From Burkholderia latens (GTDB lineage: Bacteria > Pseudomonadota > Gammaproteobacteria > Burkholderiales > Burkholderiaceae), in the NCBI RefSeq assembly GCF_001718795.1, contig NZ_CP013435.1, forward strand, positions 682,001-746,000: a stretch of DNA of 64,000 bases, written 5' to 3'. A program made the translations under genes and the position numbers. Shown one piece after another: positions 28,969-38,295 of this stretch; position 1 is the first letter of the stretch, and each line of letters begins with the position of its first letter. The notes under the pieces were generated by a model. The model was not told the origin of the DNA, ran no database searches, and saw only the letters and a program-made list of their open reading frames with translations.

Positions 28969-30032
28969 GCTGCTAACTGGTTATGGTCGTCCGGCTCGCC
29001 CTGGCCGTTTTCCGCTTCGTCATCGACATAGACGAGGTGGTCCGACAGCGCCTTTTGCGCCTCGAAGAAGGCATTGACGGCGGCGAGCTGCTCGCGGGTG
29101 GAATCGAGCGTGTTCATCCGGTGCCGGAACGCATTGGCACCGGAAAGGCCGCGAGTGTACCAGCCGATGTGCTTGCGCGCAGTACGGACTCCGGTGAATT
29201 CGCCGTAGAACGCGTAGTGGTCTTCCAGGTGTTCGTTCATCACGTGCTGGATCTCGTCGATCCGCGGCGGCGGCATCAGCTCGCCGGTTTGCAGGAAATG
29301 ATCGATTTCACGGAACAGCCACGGCCGGCCTTGCGCGGCGCGACCGATCATCAGCGCGTCGGCGCCGGTTGCGTCGAGCACGGCCTTCGCTTTCGCCGGC
29401 GACGTGATGTCGCCGTTCGCGACGACCGGGATGCGCACGGCCGCCTTCACGGCCGCGATGGTGTCGTATTCCGCTTCGCCGCGGTAAAGGTCGGCGCGCG
29501 TGCGGCCGTGCACGGTCAGCATCGAGATGCCGGCTGCTTCGGCGAGGCGCGCGACCGTGATCGCGTTCTTGTGCTCGCGATCCCAGCCGGTACGGATCTT
29601 CAGCGTGACCGGCACCGCATCGGGCCCCGTACCGACCGCCGCGACGACGGCCTCGACGATCCGCTGCACGAGCGGCTCGTTCTGCAGCAGCGCGGAGCCG
29701 GCCGCGACGTTGCAGACCTTCTTCGCCGGGCAACCCATGTTGATGTCGATGATTTGCGCGCCGTTGTCGACGTTGTAGCGGGCCGCTTCGGCCATCATCG
29801 CCGGATCGGCGCCGGCGATCTGCACCGCGATCGGCTCGACTTCGCCTTCGTGGTTCGCGCGCCGCATCGTCTTCGCGCTTTTCCACAGCTGCGCATTGGA
29901 CGCGACCATCTCGGACACCGCGTATCCGGCCCCCAGCCGCTTGCACAGCTGGCGGAACGGACGGTCCGTCACGCCGGCCATCGGGGCGACGAACAGGTTG
30001 TTACGCAAAACGTGAGGGCCGATAACGGGCAT
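28965..30032 (-). CDS. dusB: tRNA-dihydrouridine synthase DusB
   Basis: This flavoenzyme reduces specific uridines in the tRNA D-loop. The 355-residue protein shows FVAPMAGVTDRPFR at the N-terminus, the catalytic cysteine in DINMGCPAKKV (about Cys101), LTVHGRTRADLY and the FMN-phosphate block VVANGDI...MIGRAAQGRPW. The ATG at 30032 (MPVIGPHVLRNN) is preferred to an in-frame GTG at 30056. Neither has a strong ribosome binding site. It is co-translated with fis. Confidence 0.95.
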   Translation of the reverse strand: MPVIGPHVLRNNLFVAPMAGVTDRPFRQLCKRLGAGYAVSEMVASNAQLWKSAKTMRRANHEGEVEPIAVQIAGADPAMMAEAARYNVDNGAQIIDINMGCPAKKVCNVAAGSALLQNEPLVQRIVEAVVAAVGTGPDAVPVTLKIRTGWDREHKNAITVARLAEAAGISMLTVHGRTRADLYRGEAEYDTIAAVKAAVRIPVVANGDITSPAKAKAVLDATGADALMIGRAAQGRPWLFREIDHFLQTGELMPPPRIDEIQHVMNEHLEDHYAFYGEFTGVRTARKHIGWYTRGLSGANAFRHRMNTLDSTREQLAAVNAFFEAQKALSDHLVYVDDEAENGQGEPDDHNQLAA

Positions 30033-30175
30033 CGCAATGGCACCGCCCGCGGGCACCGGGCGTCGCGGGCAAAAAAGGGCGGAGGGAAAACGCGCATTTT
30101 ACCGTATTCCCATGCCCCGCCGATTTGACCCGGTTTGCGCGGCGCGGGTGCACGTCACGCGCGGCACGCCAAGCG

Positions 30176-31354
30176 TCAGTTGCGCTGGCCGAACATCATC
30201 TGGCGCGCGATCGCCTTCTTGAGCGGCGGCACGAATTCGAGCGCGGTGAGCGCCGCGCCGCGCAGCAGCGGAAGCGGCCCACCGTCGATCGTGAACAGGC
30301 GCGCGAGCGTGTCGGTCGCGCCGATCGTGAACCGCCGGTCCAGCGCGCGGCGCGCGTTGAAGGTCGCAAGCGCGGCCGCTTCATAGCCGTGCGTGGACAG
30401 CGCGTCGACGAGCGTATGCGCATCGCGCAGCCCGAGATTGAGCCCCTGGCCGGCGACCGGATGCAGTGTTTGCGCGGCGTTCCCGACGATCGCGGTGCGT
30501 CCGCTGACGAGCGTTTGCGCGGCGGTCAGCCCAAGCGGGAACGACGCGCGTCCCGCGATCGCGACGAACCGGCCCATCCGTTCGCCGAAGGCCGCGCCGA
30601 GTTCGCGCAGGAACGCATCGTCGGGCAGCGCCGCGCGGCGTGCGGCCTCGGCGGGCGTGCAGCACCACACGAGCGAATACGCAGCACCGCCAAGCGGCAG
30701 CAGCGCAAGCGGGCCTTCGTGCGTGAAGCGCTCCCACGCGACGTTCGGGCGCGGCGCCGACACCGTGACCGTGCCGACGATCGCCGTCTGCCCGTAGTCG
30801 CGGCGATGCTTGCCCGTATCGGCGTGCTGCTCGTGAAACAGTCCGCCCTCGGCATTGATGACGATGCGCGCGCGCAGTGTGCGTTCGCCTTGCGGCCCGT
30901 CGAGCGTCAGCGTGACGCCGTCGGCGTCCTGCTGCGGGGCGCGGGCGGTGGTCGACGTGAGCCAGTCGATGCGCGTGCCGCGCACCGCGGTCGCGAGCGC
31001 CTGCACGATCGAACCGTAACGCACGACGTAGCCGAGCGCGGCGACATCGTGTTCGTCGCGGTCGATCAGCGTGCGGCCGAAATGGCCGCGCTGCGATACG
31101 TGGATGTGTTCGATCGGCGTCGCGTCGGCGGGCCATGCGAGCGTGTCGAGCAATACGCGGCTGCCGTGCGATACGGCGATCGCGCGTGGATCGTTCGCGC
31201 TCGCGGCCGGTTCGCGCGCGTCGATTAGCGCGATCGATGCGTGCTGCGTCGCGCTGCGTCGCGCGAGCCAGCCGGCGAGCGCGAGCCCGACGGGGCCCGC
31301 GCCGACGATGGCGAGGTCGTAGTCCGGCGTGGCCGGGGAGGAAGCGGTCGTCAT
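30176..31354 (-). CDS. UbiH/UbiF-family FAD-dependent hydroxylase
   Basis: This is a flavoprotein monooxygenase of the UbiH/COQ6 family, which hydroxylates the ubiquinone ring. The 392-residue protein has the FAD motifs AIVGAGPVGLALAG (about 15-28), the mid-protein INAEGG, and GNAAQTLHPVAGQGLNLGLRD near residue 290. It lies downstream of pepP, as in the pepP-ubiH order of enterobacteria. The exact hydroxylation position is not decidable because beta-proteobacteria differ in their sets of these enzymes. Confidence 0.87.
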   Translation of the reverse strand: MTTASSPATPDYDLAIVGAGPVGLALAGWLARRSATQHASIALIDAREPAASANDPRAIAVSHGSRVLLDTLAWPADATPIEHIHVSQRGHFGRTLIDRDEHDVAALGYVVRYGSIVQALATAVRGTRIDWLTSTTARAPQQDADGVTLTLDGPQGERTLRARIVINAEGGLFHEQHADTGKHRRDYGQTAIVGTVTVSAPRPNVAWERFTHEGPLALLPLGGAAYSLVWCCTPAEAARRAALPDDAFLRELGAAFGERMGRFVAIAGRASFPLGLTAAQTLVSGRTAIVGNAAQTLHPVAGQGLNLGLRDAHTLVDALSTHGYEAAALATFNARRALDRRFTIGATDTLARLFTIDGGPLPLLRGAALTALEFVPPLKKAIARQMMFGQRN

Positions 31355-31464
31355 CAGTGTTCGTGAAACGGGGTAACGGTCAACGTCCGATCAGTGGCGA
31401 GCGGCAATACGCCGGCCGCCGTCGCCGCCCGAAGGCCGATGGGGCGCGGCGGCTTGCGGTGCGC

Positions 31465-32859
31465 TCATGCGCCGGGTGCGCCCGCGCGCATCAGCGCCTC
31501 GATCTCGGCGGCCGCGACGGGCACGTCGCGCGTGATCAGTTCGCAACCGTGCTCGCGCACGATCGCGTCGTCCTCGATGCGGATGCCGATGTTCCAGTAC
31601 TCGGCCGGCACGTCGTCGGCCGCGCGCACGTACAAGCCGGGCTCGACGGTGAGCGTCATGCCGGGCTTCAGCGTGCGCCACGGCAGCGCGCCGTTCGCGT
31701 CGCGCGCGGCGAGCCGCTCGCGGTAGTCGCCGCAATCGTGCACGTCCATCCCGAGCCAGTGGCCGGTGCGGTGCATGTAGAAGCGCGCATACGCACGCTC
31801 GGCGATCACGTCGTCGACGCTCGAGAAGCGGGTCTTCGGAATGATGCCGGTGTCGAGCAACCCCTGCGCGAGCACGCGCACGGCCGCGTCGTGCGGCGCT
31901 TCGAACGGCACGCCCGCGCGCGTCGCGTCGATCGCGGCCTGCTGCGCGGCAAGCACGATGTCGTACAGCGTGCGCTGCGCGGGCGAGAAGCGGCCGTTGG
32001 CCGGGAACGTGCGTGTGATGTCCGACGCGTAGCCATCGAGTTCGCACGCGGCGTCGATCAGGATCAGGTCGCCGTCCTGCGCGGCCGCGTTGCCCGCCGG
32101 GTAGTGCAGCACGCACGCGTTCGCGCCGGCCGCGACGATCGAGCCGTACGCGGGCGCCTGCGCACCGTGCTTGCGGAACGTGTACAGCAGCTCGGCCTCG
32201 AGTTCGTATTCGCGTATGCCCGGGCGGCATACCTGCATCGCGCGGCGGTGCGCGAGCGCGGAGATGTGCGCGGCGCGCATCATGATCGCGAGTTCGTGTT
32301 CGTCCTTCACGAGCCGCATGTCGTCGAGCAGCGGCGTGAGGTCGAGCATCGCGTCCGGCGCGGCAACGCCGGTGCGCGCCTGCGCGCGCACCGCGTCGAG
32401 CCAGCCGGCCAGTTGGCGATCGAACTCGGCCGATGCGCCGAAGCGATAGTGGACGGTGCCCGCATCGGCAAGCAGGCGCGGCATCTCGGTATCGATCACG
32501 TCGACCGCATACGCCGCGTCGAAGCCGAACGCGTCGCGCGCGGCCTCGGGCCCGTAATGGAAGCCTTCCCAGATTTCGCGATCGGCATTCTTCGCGCGGC
32601 AGAACAGGATCGATTCCGGCGCGCCGTGCGAGCCGGCGGCATTCAGCACGAGCACGGCATCGGGTTCGGTGAAGCCGGTCAGGTAATGGAAGTAGCTGTC
32701 ATGCCGGTACGGGAAGGCCGTATCGCGGTTGCGCAGCAGTTCCGGGGCGGTGGGCACGATGGCGACGCCGCCGCCGGCGGCGCGCAGTGCGGCAAGCACG
32801 CGTTCGCGGCGCTGGCGGTAGACGTCGACGGCGATGTCGGTATCGAGGGGCGCGTTCAT
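31465..32859 (-). CDS. pepP: Xaa-Pro aminopeptidase (aminopeptidase P)
   Basis: This dimanganese peptidase removes N-terminal residues preceding proline. The 464-residue protein has the N-terminal creatinase-like domain (FPYRHDSYFHYLTGFTEPDA) and the C-terminal pita-bread fold. The metal ligands lie in LILIDAACELDGYASDITRTF, HRTGHWLGMDVHD, GMTLTVEPGLYV and GIRIEDD. The start MNAPLDTD at 32859 is chosen by family length. It heads the pepP-ubiH-like-dusB-fis-purH run. Confidence 0.95.
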   Translation of the reverse strand: MNAPLDTDIAVDVYRQRRERVLAALRAAGGGVAIVPTAPELLRNRDTAFPYRHDSYFHYLTGFTEPDAVLVLNAAGSHGAPESILFCRAKNADREIWEGFHYGPEAARDAFGFDAAYAVDVIDTEMPRLLADAGTVHYRFGASAEFDRQLAGWLDAVRAQARTGVAAPDAMLDLTPLLDDMRLVKDEHELAIMMRAAHISALAHRRAMQVCRPGIREYELEAELLYTFRKHGAQAPAYGSIVAAGANACVLHYPAGNAAAQDGDLILIDAACELDGYASDITRTFPANGRFSPAQRTLYDIVLAAQQAAIDATRAGVPFEAPHDAAVRVLAQGLLDTGIIPKTRFSSVDDVIAERAYARFYMHRTGHWLGMDVHDCGDYRERLAARDANGALPWRTLKPGMTLTVEPGLYVRAADDVPAEYWNIGIRIEDDAIVREHGCELITRDVPVAAAEIEALMRAGAPGA

Positions 32860-33047
32860 TCGTGCGATTGTAGCGCCGCCGGGCGCCGCGCGTGACAGGC
32901 ATGGCCGCAAGCCACGCCGGACGGGCCTGTGCGGCAGCTGTTGCAAACCATCCACAGGCCGGACGGGCGATTTTCTACCCGGCAGTGCCGGCCGGTTATG
33001 ATCGGCGACAACGTATACTCCCGGCAGTTCCCTTGAAAAGGCAGATG

Positions 33048-33659
33048 ATGAAATTAATCGGTTCGCTCAGCAGCCCGTACGTCCGCAAGGCGCGGATCGT
33101 GCTTGCTGAAAAGAAGATCGACTACAAGCTGGAGCTCGAGAACGTATGGGCGCCGGAGACGAGCATTCATGCATCGAATCCGCTCGGCAAGGTCCCGTGT
33201 CTCGTGATGGAAGATGGTGCCGCGGTATTCGATTCCCGCGTGATTTGCGAATACGTCGATACGCTGTCGCCGGTCGGCAAGCTGATTCCGCCGTCGGGGC
33301 GCGAGCGCGTCGAAGTGCGCTGCTGGGAAGCGCTCGGCGACGGCGTGCTCGATGCGGCCGTTGCGATTCGTCTCGAACACACGCTACGGGAAGAAGGGCA
33401 ACGCAGCGCGAGCTGGATCGCGCGCCAGCAGCGCAAGATCGACGACGCGCTCGTCGCGATGTCGCAGGGCCTCGGCGGCAAGACCTGGTGCGTCGGTAAT
33501 CATTACACGCTCGCCGACATCGCGCTCGGCTGTGCGCTCGGCTACCTCGATTTCCGGATGCCGGAACTGAACTGGCGCGACCGTCATCCGAATCTCGACA
33601 AGCATTTCGTGAAGCTGTCGCAGCGGCAGACGTTCGCCGACACGGTGCCGCAGAACTGA
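33048..33659 (+). CDS. Glutathione S-transferase family protein
   Basis: The GST-fold protein has 203 residues. The N-terminal thioredoxin-like domain starts MKLIGSLSSPYVRKARIVLA. It has the cis-proline block GKVPCLVMEDGAAVFDSRVI and the glutathione-contacting Glu/Asp-Ser pair replaced by DSR. The helical C-terminal domain includes the N-capping box YTLADIALGCAL. Of two tandem ATG codons, 33048 has the better spacing from AAAGG at 33037-33041. The first strand has serines rather than a Cys-x-x-Cys. The substrate is unknown. Confidence 0.9.
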   Translation: MKLIGSLSSPYVRKARIVLAEKKIDYKLELENVWAPETSIHASNPLGKVPCLVMEDGAAVFDSRVICEYVDTLSPVGKLIPPSGRERVEVRCWEALGDGVLDAAVAIRLEHTLREEGQRSASWIARQQRKIDDALVAMSQGLGGKTWCVGNHYTLADIALGCALGYLDFRMPELNWRDRHPNLDKHFVKLSQRQTFADTVPQN

Positions 33660-33689
33660 ACGGCGCCGGCTCCCTATCGAGCAGACGAA

Positions 33690-33719
33690 AGAAAAGCGCC
33701 CGCGGGCGCTTTTCTTTTT
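33690..33719. terminator. Bidirectional terminator after the GST gene
   Basis: A 22-bp palindrome, AAAAGCGCCCG followed by CGGGCGCTTTT, is flanked by CTTTTT on the plus side and CTTTC on the minus side. It lies between the convergent GST and glutamate-synthase-like genes. Confidence 0.82.
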
Positions 33720-33765
33720 GGCGGGTCGCGCCGGCCGGCGCCACACGCGTCGCCTGTGCCGGGCG

Positions 33766-35385
33766 TTATTCGATCGACGCGTAAACGGTCTCGCCGAGGA
33801 CGAACGAATCGCTGCGCGCGATCGGCCACCACTTGTCGTACAGCGTATAGCCGCAGGTCTGGCCGTCGAGCAGCGCACCGGGCTTCAGGTACTTCAGCAA
33901 TTGCGACATCAGCCGCACCTCGTGCGGCGCGACGCGCTGCACGATGTGATGCGCGCGCAACTCGGACGGATGGCCGAGGCCGGCCGCCTGCACGAGTTCC
34001 TGCAGCGCACGCAGCGTATTGCGATGGAAGTTGTACACGCGCTCGGCCTTGTCCGGCACGACGAGCGCGCGCTGGCGCACCGGGTCCTGTGTCGCGACGC
34101 CGGTCGGGCAGCGGTCGGTGTGGCAGTGCTGCGCCTGGATGCAGCCGACCGCGAACATGAAGCCGCGCGCCGAGTTCACCCAGTCCGCGCCGATCGCGAG
34201 CGTGCGCGCGATGTCGAACGCGGTGATGATCTTGCCGCTCGCGCCGATCTTCACGCGGTCGCGCATGCCGATCCCGACGAGCGTGTTGTGCACCAGCAGC
34301 AGCCCTTCCTGCAGCGGCACGCCGACATGGTCGGTGAATTCGAGCGGGGCCGCGCCGGTGCCGCCTTCCGCACCGTCGACGACGATGAAGTCCGGCACGA
34401 TGCCCGTCTCGATCATCGCCTTTGCGATCCCGAAGAATTCCCACGGATGGCCGATGCACAGCTTGAAACCGGTCGGCTTGCCGCCCGACAGCGTGCGCAG
34501 CCGCTCGACGAATTCGAGCAGCCCGCGCGGCGTCGAGAACTCGGAGTGCGTCGCGGGCGAGATGCAATCCTTGCCCATCGGCACGCCGCGCGTCTCGGCG
34601 ATTTCCGGCGTGATCTTCGCGGCCGGCAGCACGCCGCCGTGGCCGGGCTTCGCACCCTGCGACAGCTTGATCTCGATCATCTTGACCTGCGGCTCCGCGG
34701 CCTGCTTCGCGAACTTGTCCGGGTTGAACGTGCCGTCGTCGTTGCGGCAGCCGAAGTAGCCGGACGCGATTTCCCAGATGATGTCGCCGCCGTGCTCGCG
34801 GTGATATTTCGACAGCGAGCCTTCGCCGGTGTCGTGCGCGAACCCGCCTTTCTTCGCGCCGAGGTTCAGCGAGCGGATCGCATTCGCGGACAGCGAGCCG
34901 AAGCTCATCGCCGAGATGTTGAAGATCGAGATGTCGTAAGGCTGCGCGCGACTCGCGCCGACCCGGATGCGGAAGTCGTGATTGGGCAGCTTCGTGGGCG
35001 CGAGCGAATGGCTGATCCATTCGTGCGCGACGGCCTTCACGTTGAGTTCGGTGCCGTACGGGCGGTTGTCCGCGACGTTCTTCGCGCGCTGGTAGACCAG
35101 GCTGCGCTGCGCGCGGGAGAACGGCTTCTCGTCGGTGTCGTCCTCGACGAAATACTGGCGGATCTCGGGACGGATGAACTCGAACAGGAAGCGAAAATGG
35201 CCCCAGAGCGGGTAGTTGCGCAGGATCGCGTGGCGGTCCTGGTTCAGGTCGTACAGGCCGACGGCGACGAGGGCAACGGGGATGACGATCCACAGCCACG
35301 AGAGCACGTGGATCGACGCGAGTGCGGCCGCGGCAACGAGCAGCAGGACGGCACACCACATCGCGAGGTAGCGTCGAGAAAGCAT
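33766..35385 (-). CDS. Membrane-anchored FMN-binding glutamate synthase-like protein
   Basis: This stand-alone protein resembles the FMN/central domain of glutamate synthase, 539 residues. Two hydrophobic segments at about 6-25 and 28-45 (MWCAVLLLVAAAALASIHVL, then WIVIPVALVAVGLY) suggest an inner-membrane anchor. Synthase-like blocks follow: AMSFGSLSANAIRSLN, GAKPGHGGVLPAAKIT, GAEGGTGAAPLEF, and the iron-sulfur cysteines in CIQAQHCHTDRCPTGVATQ. There is no glutaminase domain and no partner subunit nearby, so the ammonia donor and true reaction are unknown. The reading frame stays open upstream through mnmA, but the start MLSRRYLAM fits the family. Confidence 0.88.
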   Translation of the reverse strand: MLSRRYLAMWCAVLLLVAAAALASIHVLSWLWIVIPVALVAVGLYDLNQDRHAILRNYPLWGHFRFLFEFIRPEIRQYFVEDDTDEKPFSRAQRSLVYQRAKNVADNRPYGTELNVKAVAHEWISHSLAPTKLPNHDFRIRVGASRAQPYDISIFNISAMSFGSLSANAIRSLNLGAKKGGFAHDTGEGSLSKYHREHGGDIIWEIASGYFGCRNDDGTFNPDKFAKQAAEPQVKMIEIKLSQGAKPGHGGVLPAAKITPEIAETRGVPMGKDCISPATHSEFSTPRGLLEFVERLRTLSGGKPTGFKLCIGHPWEFFGIAKAMIETGIVPDFIVVDGAEGGTGAAPLEFTDHVGVPLQEGLLLVHNTLVGIGMRDRVKIGASGKIITAFDIARTLAIGADWVNSARGFMFAVGCIQAQHCHTDRCPTGVATQDPVRQRALVVPDKAERVYNFHRNTLRALQELVQAAGLGHPSELRAHHIVQRVAPHEVRLMSQLLKYLKPGALLDGQTCGYTLYDKWWPIARSDSFVLGETVYASIE

Positions 35386-35504
35386 GGGGACTCCGTAAGA
35401 ATCTTGAAATGCCGCCATGCGTGCGCTGCGAAGGCGGCGCGCCGGCCGCGACGGAATCGTGTTCCGCCGGGCGCGGCGTGCCGCAAGTCTAAACCGAATG
35501 AATG

Positions 35505-36689
35505 TCAGCGTGCTTCGGCGAGCGCGATTGCGTGACCTGCCGCCGATGCCGGTGCGGTTTGGCCGGGCTGGCCGGTGGCCGCGAACTCGATGATGCCGCC
35601 GCCGAGGCAGATCTCGCCGTCGTACAGCACGGCCGACTGGCCGGGCGTGACCGCCCATTGCGCGTCGTCGAACGCGAGCGAGAAGCGTCCGTCGTCGGTC
35701 TGGCCGAGCGCGGCCCGACCGAGCGCGGCCCGACTGAACCTGCACGCCGCGTCGGCCTGCCGGTAGCGCGTCTTCGCGCCACATGCGAAGCCTTCGCCCG
35801 GCGGCTCGCCGGCGACCCAGCTCACGTTGCCGGCGACCAGCTCGCGCGACAGCAGCCATGGATGGTCGTGGCCTTGCACGACGTACAGCGTGTTCGACGC
35901 GATGTCCTTCGCGGCGACGAACCACGGATCGCCGTTGCCGTCCTTGCTGCCGCCGAGGCCGATGCCCTTGCGCTGGCCGAACGTGTAGAACGCGAGGCCG
36001 ATGTGCTCGCCGACCACCTTGCCGTCCGGCGTCTTCATCGGGCCGGGTTTCGTCGGCAGATAGCGGTTCAGGAAATCGCGAAACGGCCGCTCGCCGATGA
36101 AGCAGATGCCGGTCGAATCCTTCTTCTTCGCGTTCGGCAGGCCGATCTGCGCAGCGATCTCGCGCACCTTCGTCTTCGGGATCTCGCCGAGCGGGAACAT
36201 CGTTTTCGACAACTGCGCCTGGTTCAGCCGGTGCAGGAAGTACGACTGGTCTTTCGTATGATCGAACGCCTTCAGCAGCTCGAAGCGGCCGTCGCGCTCG
36301 CGCACGCGCGCGTAGTGGCCGGTCGCGATCATTTCGGCGTCGAGCGACATCGCGTGGTCGAGGAACGCCTTGAACTTGATCTCGGCGTTGCACAGCACGT
36401 CGGGGTTCGGCGTGCGGCCGGCAGAGTATTCGCGCAGGAATTCTGCGAATACGCGGTCCTTGTATTCGGCTGCGAAGTTCACCGCTTCGACGTCGATGCC
36501 GATCAGGTCGGCGACGGATACCACGTCGATCCAGTCCTGGCGCGTCGAGCAGTATTCGCCGTCGTCGTCGTCTTCCCAGTTCTTCATGAACAGGCCGACC
36601 ACGTCGTAGCCCTGTTCCTTCAACAGCCACGCGGTCACCGACGAATCGACGCCGCCCGACATGCCCACCACTACACGGCGCTTGCTCAT
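35505..36689 (-). CDS. mnmA: tRNA 2-thiouridylase MnmA
   Basis: MnmA thiolates U34 of Lys, Glu and Gln tRNAs. The 394-residue protein has the P-loop pyrophosphatase motif [10 protein letters not shown] (about 9-18), the catalytic Cys100 ([12 protein letters not shown]) and the persulfide-bearing Cys196 ([10 protein letters not shown]). Near residues 320-329 the sequence [10 protein letters not shown] comes from a 15-bp tandem duplication at 35704-35733. It lies in the C-terminal domain and keeps the frame. The start overlaps the stop of the preceding nudix gene. Confidence 0.96.
   Translation of the reverse strand: MSKRRVVVGMSGGVDSSVTAWLLKEQGYDVVGLFMKNWEDDDDGEYCSTRQDWIDVVSVADLIGIDVEAVNFAAEYKDRVFAEFLREYSAGRTPNPDVLCNAEIKFKAFLDHAMSLDAEMIATGHYARVRERDGRFELLKAFDHTKDQSYFLHRLNQAQLSKTMFPLGEIPKTKVREIAAQIGLPNAKKKDSTGICFIGERPFRDFLNRYLPTKPGPMKTPDGKVVGEHIGLAFYTFGQRKGIGLGGSKDGNGDPWFVAAKDIASNTLYVVQGHDHPWLLSRELVAGNVSWVAGEPPGEGFACGAKTRYRQADAACRFSRAALGRAALGQTDDGRFSLAFDDAQWAVTPGQSAVLYDGEICLGGGIIEFAATGQPGQTAPASAAGHAIALAEAR
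35704..35733. repeat. 15-bp perfect tandem duplication inside mnmA
   Basis: CCGAGCGCGGCCCGA occurs twice, head to tail, adding five residues to the C-terminal domain of MnmA. The frame is kept. Confidence 0.85.
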
Positions 36690-37195
36690 TTGCCTACCGC
36701 CTGACGGTCGAATGCTTCCGGGCGCGGCGCGACCGAATGCGTATGCACGAAATCGAGCGGAATGCGCCGCCCGGCGAGATAATCGTCGACGCAGCGCATC
36801 ACCGCCGGCGAACGGTGGCGCTCGGTGCACGCGCGCAGTTCGTCGGCGCTCATCCACAGCGTGCGGACGATGCCTTCGTCGAGCGCGTGGTTCGGCAGCG
36901 GCTCGCCGGCCGTGCCGCAGAACGTGAAGCGCAGGTAGGTCGCGCCGGCGCTGTCCGGGCGGTCGTAGTGCGCGAGATAGACGCCGACGAGCGCGTCGGG
37001 CGTGAACGGATGCGCGGTTTCCTCGAGCGTCTCGCGAATCACGGCGTCGGCGAGCGTCTCGCCGGCCTCAAGATGGCCGGCCGGCTGATTGATGCGCAGG
37101 CCCGTCGAGGTTTCTTCCTCGATCACGAGAAAGCGGCCGGCGCGCTCGACGAGCGCCGCGACGGTCACATGCGGGGTCCAGATTTCGGGTTTCAT
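36686..37195 (-). CDS. Nudix hydrolase
   Basis: This is a 169-residue Nudix pyrophosphohydrolase. The Nudix box is intact, with Gly-x5-Glu-x7-Arg-Glu-x2-Glu-Glu running from [20 protein letters not shown] (about 40-59). The N-terminal [20 protein letters not shown] resembles the YmfB/NudJ-type phosphatases, which act on thiamine pyrophosphate or nucleotides and sit upstream of mnmA in enterobacteria too. Its stop overlaps the mnmA start (ATGA), so the two are co-translated. Confidence 0.9.
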   Translation of the reverse strand: MKPEIWTPHVTVAALVERAGRFLVIEEETSTGLRINQPAGHLEAGETLADAVIRETLEETAHPFTPDALVGVYLAHYDRPDSAGATYLRFTFCGTAGEPLPNHALDEGIVRTLWMSADELRACTERHRSPAVMRCVDDYLAGRRIPLDFVHTHSVAPRPEAFDRQAVGK

Positions 37196-37285
37196 GGTTC
37201 GGCATTTTACCGGTTGCGCCACGACGCTGCCGGCCGTCTCGTTGGACGAATCCGGCCCCGATCGACCCGCCATATCCGCCCCTTT

Positions 37286-38206
37286 TTATGGCGCGACGAT
37301 TCTCGCGACACAGGCAGCGATCGTGTCCCGCACGCGCACGATCGCCGGATCGCGCTGCGTGCTGGTCCGCCAGCCGATCTCGACCGGATAGCGCGGCAAC
37401 TCGACCGGGCACGCGAGCGCCCGCAGCGACGTCGCGTGCGCGATCGCGCGCGCGGCGTGCGCCGGAATCGTCGCCACCGCGCCGGACCCGGCGAGCAGGT
37501 ACGGCAGCGCCGCGAAGTGCGTGGTCGACGCCGCGACGCGCCGCTTGTGGCCGAGCGCGGCGAGCGCCTCGTCGACAATGCCGATCACGCCTCCGGACGA
37601 CACCAGCAGGTGATCCCGCGCGAGGAAGTCGGCCAGCGCGAGCTTGCGCGGCGCACCGGCCTGGCCGGCAGGATCGATCAGGCACGCGTAACCGCCCGTC
37701 GCGACCGCGCGCCGGCTGAGTCCGTTTGCCGAGAATCCGCCCGAAGCGATCGCCACGTCGACGCCGTGCCGCAGCAGCGCGTCGCCCGCGATCCCGCTGT
37801 GGGTTTGCCTGAAGATCAGCCGAATACCGGCGGCTTCTCGCGCGACCGCGTCGATCAGCGCGCGGCCGAGCGCGATTTCGAAGTCGTCCGACAGCCCGAT
37901 CGAGATCGTGCGGCCGATCCGCTCGCCGCCGTCGGTCACGATCGCGAGGCTTTCGCGGCAGCGGTCGAGCGCATCGGACAGGATCGGCTTCAGTTCGTCC
38001 GCGCGCGGCGTCGGCGCGAGCCCGCGGCCGGTGCGCGCGAACAGCGGATCGGCGTAGATCACGCGCAGCCGGGCGAGCGCCGCGCTGACCGCCGACTGCG
38101 TAAGGCCGAGCCGCAGCGCCGCGCGGCTCGCGCCGCCTTCCTCGTAGAGCGCCTCGAACACCTTCAGCAGGTTCAGGTCGAGCCCGGCGATATCATCTGC
38201 GTTCAT
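37286..38206 (-). CDS. LysR-family regulator divergent from the nitrilase gene
   Basis: This LysR-type regulator has 306 residues. The DNA-binding start is MNADDIAGLDLNLLKVFEAL, with the recognition helix in LTQSAVSAALARLR. The effector domain follows. It is transcribed away from the nitrilase gene across an 89-bp gap holding a perfect T-N11-A palindrome. By the usual LysR logic it regulates that gene and itself. The inducer, possibly a nitrile, is unknown. Confidence 0.9.
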   Translation of the reverse strand: MNADDIAGLDLNLLKVFEALYEEGGASRAALRLGLTQSAVSAALARLRVIYADPLFARTGRGLAPTPRADELKPILSDALDRCRESLAIVTDGGERIGRTISIGLSDDFEIALGRALIDAVAREAAGIRLIFRQTHSGIAGDALLRHGVDVAIASGGFSANGLSRRAVATGGYACLIDPAGQAGAPRKLALADFLARDHLLVSSGGVIGIVDEALAALGHKRRVAASTTHFAALPYLLAGSGAVATIPAHAARAIAHATSLRALACPVELPRYPVEIGWRTSTQRDPAIVRVRDTIAACVARIVAP

Positions 38207-38220
38207 GTCAGTTATCGTTG

Positions 38221-38237
38221 CATCGATTTGATCGATG
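38221..38237. promoter_or_regulatory. LysR-type palindrome between regulator and nitrilase
   Basis: CATCGAT-TTG-ATCGATG is a perfect 17-bp interrupted palindrome of the T-N11-A form (T38223, A38235). It lies 14 bp upstream of the regulator start and 58 bp upstream of the nitrilase start. Confidence 0.55.
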
Positions 38238-38295
38238 AAATGATATCGACCAAGATGGCGTCGTCCGATTTACCGCACTTGCCGGAGACGCTCTC

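Noticed and set aside
35386..36630. Upstream extension of the glutamate-synthase-like frame through mnmA
   Set aside because: The frame is open only because it shadows mnmA. The family start with two membrane segments lies at 35385.
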